NCBI GenBank assembly: GCA_026545225.1
Contig: CM048848.1
Location: 20,190,806-20,254,805 of the forward strand
Length of the DNA: 64,000 nucleotides
Direction: 5' to 3'
Source of the DNA: Cornus controversa
Lineage: Eukaryota > Streptophyta > Magnoliopsida > Cornales > Cornaceae
Below, piece by piece: positions 58,137 to 64,000 of this stretch. Both the position numbers and the translations under genes were made by a program. Every line of letters starts with the position of its first letter. Within the stretch, counting starts at the first letter, position 1. The notes below the pieces were generated by a model. It worked only from the letters and a program-made list of their open reading frames with translations. It ran no database searches and was not told the DNA's origin.

Positions 58137-58341
58137 TTAGGTGTTCTAACCTAATATTGACATTCGACCTTAGGTATCCCAACCTAGTGTTCTAATAGCA
58201 ATTCAAAAATCATCAATTTCTTAACCATTACCCGTCACCCCTAGGTATTCTAACCTAGTGCTCTACTTCTTGTATCAGGTATTTGACAAATTCACTCGTA
58301 GTATGACCACTACCCGTCGTCCCTAGGTTTTATAACCTAGG
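58137..58341. repeat. CTAGGT...ACCTAG dyad array next to T1 primer site
   Basis: TTAGGTGTTCTAACCTAA (58137-58154), TTAGGTATCCCAACCTAG, CTAGGTATTCTAACCTAG and the perfect CCTAGGTTTTATAACCTAGG (58322-58341) recur between ACCCGTC blocks. The last dyad touches the primer site, as in G1. Confidence 0.75.
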
Positions 58342-58353
58342 GCTCTGATACCA
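58342..58353 (-). promoter_or_regulatory. T1 primer binding site, tRNA-iMet type
   Basis: The minus strand reads TGGTATCAGAGC, three bases after the LTR end, exactly as in G1. Confidence 0.82.
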
Positions 58354-58356
58354 TGC

Positions 58357-59317
58357 TGTCACGCCCCAATTTTCAACACTCAAAAATCGAGGGGTGATTG
58401 TGTAATAAACCATCACCTCTGACCATTGTCCCTGCTATAGTACCATGCCTTGATACTATATTGTCACGTGCCTACTTTCCGATACCAAGATCAATATATA
58501 AAGTGGAGGTGAACAATGGAACTCTCACCCGGTTCATACTCGTGAACCGCCCAATTCCAGAACCTAACTCCCTGTATGTTTGGGATTTTAGATTTATTCT
58601 TAGTCCATTGGAAAGAGGTTCTAAAAATACTCAATTTTAAAAAAAAACTACAATCAATTCTTATATAAAACAAAAAAGTTACGCCCATTTGAAGTTTGGA
58701 CCAACCCTAGAGCTTACTCGTAATTACAAGGGCAATTTCATCAATTTACTTCTAATACACCACCTTAATCACCAAACCAACGTTGAAACATAATTACATA
58801 CGTAACTACTTATGGCCTCACATGTGGTAACGTATTTTCCTCCCTAAATAATTCTCCAATTTCACTTCAACAAAACCACTCAGCCACACACTTCGTTGCA
58901 TCGAACCTACGATGCATCTACCAAGATGCGAAGTATCCTGCGACACATATTGAATTTTTGTATGTAACCCTCATCTTTAATTGATGATGCATCGAAGCAT
59001 TTTGCGATACATCGACACACTGCGATGCATCGAAATGGTGACTTCGATGCATCGAACTCACCTAGCCTGGAACACTAACAAAACACAAAGTGATAATAAT
59101 CACCATTCTCCTCCCAATCCATTCTTCTCACAAACAATCATAGAACATAATTATTTCCAACAAATCCCCAAACACCCACCAAGTGGTAAATCATCACCAT
59201 TCGAAATTACCACATACATTTATAACATAAAAATGATAATTCACGCATTATCATACACCTACTTCAAAAACCACCAATTTTACATAATTTTCACGAGGTA
59301 GTAAACTTATCATATAT
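58357..59317 (-). repeat. T1 5' (right) LTR, truncated (~960 bp)
   Basis: It starts TGTCACGCCCCAATTTT and matches the left LTR up to CACGAGGTAGTAAACTTATC, where the two diverge. It contains the GATGCATC dyads at 58887-59060. The missing ~850 bp would hold the promoter, so this 5' LTR probably cannot drive transcription. Confidence 0.8.
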
Positions 59318-59569
59318 AATTAAAAGTTTCATACATGTTTCTTATCCAAAAATAAGTACAAAACTTCTAATCTAGTCCACATGCCTCAAATTGGCATAGA
59401 AGTCCACACACATGTCTCAAAAGACACAAAAGTCCAAAAATGATATTCTTATAATCTAGGTCTAACTCATGGTTATGCATCTTCAACCACCTCCTTACCA
59501 TGTCCTAAAAGTGTTAGTGTAGAGGGATGAGCAATGTTCAACGGGGTCAAGGTTAATATATTGTGCAAT
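59318..59569. other. Unassigned 250-bp segment between T1 and A5
   Basis: No gene is present. GAGGGATGAGCAATGTTCAA and the CATGCCTCAAATTGGCATA stretch have the look of an LTR end from yet another element, but no partner was found in the window. Confidence 0.35.
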
Positions 59570-61071
59570 TGATAGGCGTTGAATATTTTGCATTCTAGCC
59601 TCTTAACTTATGTATTTTATTATCTTAGTGATAGATTATTTTGTTATTTTACTTTGTTTTAGTGCTTTCTGTATTTTCGGGGCCTTAATGATTATTTCAG
59701 TTAAAACCATGATTTTGGGCTTTTAAAGAAGACATTCAAGATGGTTAGATGAATCCTCCATCAAGGAGATTCATTCAACCATTTATTTCAACTCAAATCA
59801 GCCCAAGGAAGAGGTCCAAGAGAATTACAACTGCTTAAGAAGGTTTCAGGCCTGAAGCCCAAATCTGCGCATAATACAGTCTTAATTCCATTTTGGAAAA
59901 CGGACCAGAAGTCTTATTTTTGAGCCTCAAATTGACTTAATTTTTATATATTATTGAACGAAATTTGATTCTGCACACTTTTGTATTTCACAAAAATTCC
60001 GTGAATCGGACTTCTAGTGGGTCAAAAGTTGGGCCGAACGTCATAAGGAAAAACCCACCTGATTAGTGTTGTGGGAAAACCTAATTAATTCCTAATTGGA
60101 TTAGGACTTTGATGTATTCTCTTGGGGAATAAAGTGAAGAATTGGAGGCTGAGTGAGAGAGAGATTACAGAGATTGGAGAGTCTGAGAGGGCTGAAAAGA
60201 GAACAGAAACATATTTGCAGAGCCATTGGAGAACGAAGTCATACGCATAATTCATGAAGATGATGCCTTCTTCCTCAATAGTTGAAGCTTCTTCTTCTAC
60301 CATGAGCGGCTAGTTCATCCACTAGGGTTTTGATGTAGCCCTAACAAAGCATCAATGGTTTGATTGTTGTAATTATTGGGGACCTTTATATATATGCATA
60401 GATTGTGTAATTCAGAGGATTCTTATTATAGAATTGAGCAATAAAAGTCTTGTAAATTCAGTTTTAATGATTTCTTATCTTATCTTAGATATTTAGTTGT
60501 TATTGAACTCAATCTCTCTTATTTTCTATGATCATGAGAGCGATTATTACACAATGGTAATCATTGAATATATCATTAAAATCTTTGATGGATTATGCCT
60601 AGAGAAGATGAACCATACTGCACCCTAGATTAGAGTAGTTAGGCAGATAGCTCATGCCAATCGAAGATAGTCCATGACTTAGCCTTAATCATATGTTATC
60701 TTCCTAACGAATGAAGGTGAGCTTGTAGCCACCGACACCACTTATGCATGATGTAATTCCCCATAGTTGATTCAATTGACCATTGATTGTGGAGTTAGTG
60801 GTGAAGTCAAATACCCTAGATTTCTCTCATATTATGTTCACTATCAATTTTACTTTGATTTATTTTATTTTACTTTTAATTAGTTTAAAAATCAGATTTC
60901 TTCTCTTTATAAATTTAATTAGAATTAATTTCGTATTCCAACTCGTCAGACCATAATCCCTGAGGTACGATACCCATTTCGATAGCTCTATTCTGCAAGG
61001 AATTCTTTCTATTGCGAAGTGTGGAAATTTTTAATTGATATACTTTTTGAGTCACACTCACACACGAATCA
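59570..61071 (+). repeat. A5 5' LTR (1502 bp)
   Basis: TGATAGGCGTTGAATATT to ACACACGAATCA, with the same internal order as the A1 LTR, including AATAAA near 60440. Confidence 0.92.
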
Positions 61072-61076
61072 ATTTT

Positions 61077-61094
61077 TGGCGCCGTTGCTGGGGA
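61077..61094 (+). promoter_or_regulatory. A5 primer binding site, tRNA-Asp type
   Basis: TGGCGCCGTTGCTGGGGA, one C-to-T change from the A1 site. Confidence 0.88.
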
Positions 61095-61210
61095 TTATCT
61101 ATTTGATTGATTGGATTTTACAGAATTATTTTTAATTGGATTTTTAGTTTAGGAAATTTTTATATTTTGTTTTTGTTTTTGTTTTCTTTTCAGGTGCTTT
61201 CGGCTAATAT

Positions 61211-61787
61211 ATGCAAGGTCATCGTTCTGTAGCTGATCCTTTGATACCTCTTGATCCTAAGAATGAATGTACTCTTAGACAACAGAGGAACATCCCTGTT
61301 GATACCATTGTGCAAGAGGAATTATTAATTGAATACATGGCAGAAGAGAGGAATAGCAACCTTGTTCCTAATACTGATAGAGAAAGAGCTAGATTGTTTA
61401 GGGACTACTATGTGCCTGAGACATATACCTCACTAGCAGGTTTCAACTACCTAATGTTACAGCACAGAATTATGAGATCAAGTCCAGCATTATTCAGATG
61501 CTACCATCTTATTTTGGGATGACTCAAGAAGACCCTTACAAGCATCTGGATGACTTCATTGAAGTGTGCTCAACTACCAAAATTCATAACTTCTCTGAAG
61601 ATGCTTTTAGAATGAGAATTTTTTCATTCTCCCTGAAAGACAAAGCAAAATATTGGTTCAATTCTCTACCGGCAGGTTCTATCACGACTTGGACTCAGAT
61701 GCAACATGAGTTTCTCAAGAAGTATTTTTCGATAGGGAAGACCAATCAGTTCAGACATGCTATCACTGGTTTCTCCAACATGAGGGG
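61211..61787 (+). pseudogene. A5 gag, truncated by A6
   Basis: Starts [20 protein letters not shown] missing T near 61441 (GGTTTCAAC against GGTTTTCAAC in A1) shifts the frame; the gag core resumes with [20 protein letters not shown] and [19 protein letters not shown] second missing base lies in TTCTCCAACATG. At 61788 the A6 LTR begins, so only the first ~190 gag residues remain on this side. Confidence 0.85.
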
Positions 61788-63290
61788 TGATAAGTGTTCA
61801 ATTCTATGCATTTGAACCCTCTTTATTACATGTGTTAGTTCCTTTTTTGCGTCTACCGAGATATGTTTACGGTATTTTTGTGTTTTTGATGTTTTGCAGG
61901 TATTGGAGTAAATGGAGCAAAGTTTGAAGCTTTCTGCAGTCAAGAGAAGAAATCAGAAAATGCAGCCAAAGGCATCTCGATCAATCGAGATGTTGATCTC
62001 GATTAATCGAAATCTCAATTGATCGAGATCTCATTTCGATTGATCGAAATCTCGATCAATCGAGATGTTGATCTCGATTAATTGAAATCTCGATTGATCG
62101 AGATCTCATTTTGATTGATCGAAATCTCGATCAATCGAGATTCAATCTCGATCAATCGAGATTCTGCAGAACCCACTTGGCCACTTGCTCACCTGCTCTC
62201 CCACTTGCAACAAAATCCCCCTTTTTGCACGACTTAGGGGGATTGTCTGACTTGAACAAGACTTTTGGGTGCCTTCTTGATACAAGAGATATATATAATG
62301 ATATATATATATATATATATGGTGGGCCCCCAAGGGAGAGAAAGGAGACATAAAGCACAAAATGAGGCCATATCTCATATATCTCTCAACACACATCAGA
62401 ATACTTCAAAAGAGACCTTTGGGAGAGGAAGAGGAGAAGCTAAACCAGACCAAGAAGCTTCACTTTCTTCATCAATGGAAGGGTGCAAGGCAACCATGAG
62501 CAACTAACTCTTCTACTAGGGTGTTGGTTTCAACCCCTAGCCATGTAAACTTGTTCATCTTTGTAGCTCTTGGGATTTGTAATTAAATGTTGATTATTTA
62601 GCCTAGTGATTATGTACACAAATACATCTCTTATATATATTCATTTGATATGGACTTTATTCTTGTCTTATAGAGTAGATATTGTCACTTGAATGCACAA
62701 CATTTGCATATTCCACAAGAAGTGCAAATGATGGCTAGATGATGGTGTTTAAATGAATGTGTGATGTTAGTTTGTATAGACCATGCCAAGACAAGGTAGT
62801 TTGGATGCATGTAGTGTTCACTTAGAGAGTAGAGTAATTAGGTAGTTAGTTAGGTTGAAGAGCTATGCTTGTTGAAGATGGATTATGATAGGTTAGCACA
62901 CACATTGATCTTTTGATATGTCATTGAGGTCACAAGCCTAATGACATTGTTAGGCATTTAATTAATGAATCCCATGCTTGCTACACTTATGAACATGTGA
63001 ATGGCTAGTGATGGTAACTAACCCTAGTTCTCTCTCCCAACTTTAAACTCTTTACTTTTCTTGTCATTTCATTCATGCAATAGTTGATAAACACAAATTC
63101 GAAAACCTATTTTTAGAATTAAAGTGTAATTAATCTTCCTTTAAGACAATTGCGACTAGTCCTCGTGGGATCGATACCCTCTATATAGAACCTTATCTAC
63201 AAAGATTCGTGCTCTTGCGAGTGGTTAAATTATATTTTGATAAAAAGGGAAAAATTAAGCTTACAATATAATTTAGTTCCGACCACATCA
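61788..63290 (+). repeat. A6 5' LTR (1503 bp)
   Basis: TG...CA ends are followed after six bases by the primer site. It holds the TCGATCAATCGA dyad cluster (61976-62163), a (TA)n run near 62290-62320 and no supported gene. Apart from TGATA at the start it shows little similarity to the other Athila LTRs here. Confidence 0.82.
61976..62163. repeat. TCGATCAATCGAGAT dyad cluster in A6 LTR
   Basis: At least twelve alternating inverted copies of ATCTCGAT(C/T)(A/G)ATCGA occur in ~190 bp. A ~60-bp block (GATGTTGATCTCGATTAAT...) is repeated twice. Almost every base takes part in a dyad, so strong hairpins are possible. Confidence 0.88.
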
Positions 63291-63296
63291 AAATTT

Positions 63297-63314
63297 TGGC
63301 GCCATTGCCGGGGA
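63297..63314 (+). promoter_or_regulatory. A6 primer binding site, tRNA-Asp type
   Basis: TGGCGCCATTGCCGGGGA lies six bases after the LTR, one G-to-A change from the A1 site. Confidence 0.88.
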
Positions 63315-63575
63315 CTACGGTTTAATTGTCGCCATTGGAAGATTAATTCTGGTTTAATTCTTAGGCTAAAAATTCTTTCATTCTTTTTGTATATATCTTG
63401 TTCTTATTTCTCAAACTTCTTGATTTTAGGTATACCACATAGCGGGCATCTAAAAGGAGTAAACTTGGAACCCTTTGTGAGTATAAAGCCTAAAATTAGT
63501 GGTTTGAATTCATTCATTCTTTTTGTATAGATTATTGTTACTTTGTGTACTGAGGTGTTGTTCGATTGTTAATGC

Positions 63576-64000
63576 ATGCTAGGTAGACGATCCTTGTCAC
63601 TCCCTTTGCTTCCGTGTGACATTGAACTTGAACAAACACTTAGACAACATAGAGGAACCTCTAGGGACCCTATATTGCCTAGGACTGAAAACATGGACCA
63701 AATGAGAGACAACCTCCCGGACTACCTCCTTTTAATCATGAACAACCACCTCCACCACCACCTCCTCAAGGAGAGTTGCTTCTGGACTTTTACCTTCCGA
63801 CTACATTTGAAGTACCTTCATGTATTCAATTTTTGGATGTAGCGGCAAATCAATTCGAAATAAAGTCCTCCACCATCAATCTTCTTAATAGCTTCCACGG
63901 TCTTCCTAATGAGGATCCGTACCGGCACTTAGATTACTTCCTTTCCTTGTGTTCCACTATTCGTGTACCACACTTTATGGAGGATGACCTAAAGCTACGT
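63576..64000 (+). pseudogene. A6 gag, N-terminal part, frameshifted and cut by window end
   Basis: The start MLGRRSLSLPLLPCDIELEQ aligns with [20 protein letters not shown] of A1, and TLRQHR with TLRQQR. After about 63712 the homologous sequence continues in another frame, with a proline run, YLPTTFEVPSCIQFLD and FHGLPNEDPYRHLDYF, the equivalent of [17 protein letters not shown] one-base loss in the stretch GACAACCTCCCGG is the likely cause. Confidence 0.75.

Larger units (their letters stand above)
44290..59317 (-). mobile_element. Tekay-type chromovirus T1 (minus), split by A4
   Basis: Right LTR, tRNA-iMet primer site, gag with two CCHC knuckles, protease, RT (FVDDILVYS), RNase H, integrase with a chromodomain-like tail, polypurine tract and left LTR appear in that order on the minus strand. 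The motif [20 protein letters not shown] at the end is typical of Tekay/Del elements. All genes are broken. A4 interrupts the integrase at 47057-54306. The right LTR is cut short at about 59317. Confidence 0.85.
59570..64000 (+). mobile_element. Athila element A5 (+), interrupted by A6, running off the window
   Basis: A complete 5' LTR, primer site and gag start are followed at 61788 by a second retroelement. The continuation of A5 would lie beyond the window. Its LTR carries lesions such as an altered TGAATATTTTGC start and an older divergence from A1 and A2. Confidence 0.85.
61788..64000 (+). mobile_element. Athila-like element A6 nested in A5 gag
   Basis: The LTR starts TGATAAGTGTTCAATTC and ends CCGACCACATCA. 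A tRNA-Asp primer site follows, then a gag homologous to that of A1-A5 but far more diverged. It is a separate Athila subfamily. The 3' end and the right target duplication lie outside the window. Confidence 0.82.

Overview
The window looks like a repeat-dense, heterochromatin-like stretch of a flowering-plant (probably eudicot) nuclear genome. It is AT-rich and has no operon-like gene packing. Nearly all coding sequence belongs to Ty3/gypsy LTR retrotransposons, with tRNA-Asp primer sites (Athila lineage) or tRNA-iMet primer sites (Tekay-type chromovirus). The only host-type genes seen are relics: one exon of a heavy-metal-associated (HMA/HIPP-type) protein and a broken plant mobile domain (PMD) gene. 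The species cannot be named from the sequence.

Layout. 1-10342: Athila element A1 (+), cut by the window start. 10343-16170: host-like DNA with the HMA exon relic, an old LTR, several minisatellites and the N-terminal part of the PMD pseudogene. 16171-40220: Athila element A2 (+), inserted in the PMD gene with a CCCCT target duplication. Its 5' LTR carries a gypsy fragment G1 (16513-22745, minus) and its 3' LTR carries a young gag-only Athila A3 (32628-40115, minus, target duplication ATACC). 40221-42430: the rest of the PMD pseudogene. 42785-44290: a Tat-type gypsy fragment (minus). 44290-59317: Tekay-type element T1 (minus), whose integrase gene is split by Athila A4 (47057-54306, minus, target duplication ATAGC). 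59570 to the end: Athila A5 (+), whose gag is split at 61788 by another Athila-like element, A6, that runs off the window.

How the parts relate. A1 and A2 share the same in-frame loss of reverse transcriptase and RNase H, leaving a gag-protease-integrase polyprotein. A4 has the opposite loss: it keeps RT and RNase H but lacks integrase. A3 keeps only gag, yet its two 1434-bp LTRs differ at one base that I could find, so it moved very recently. These are parts of a parasitic, mutually complementing Athila population. A1-A4 also share a cluster of GC-rich palindromes downstream of the polymerase region, and unrelated LTRs in T1 and A6 carry clusters of different palindromes with the same layout. 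That convergence is the least explained signal in the window.
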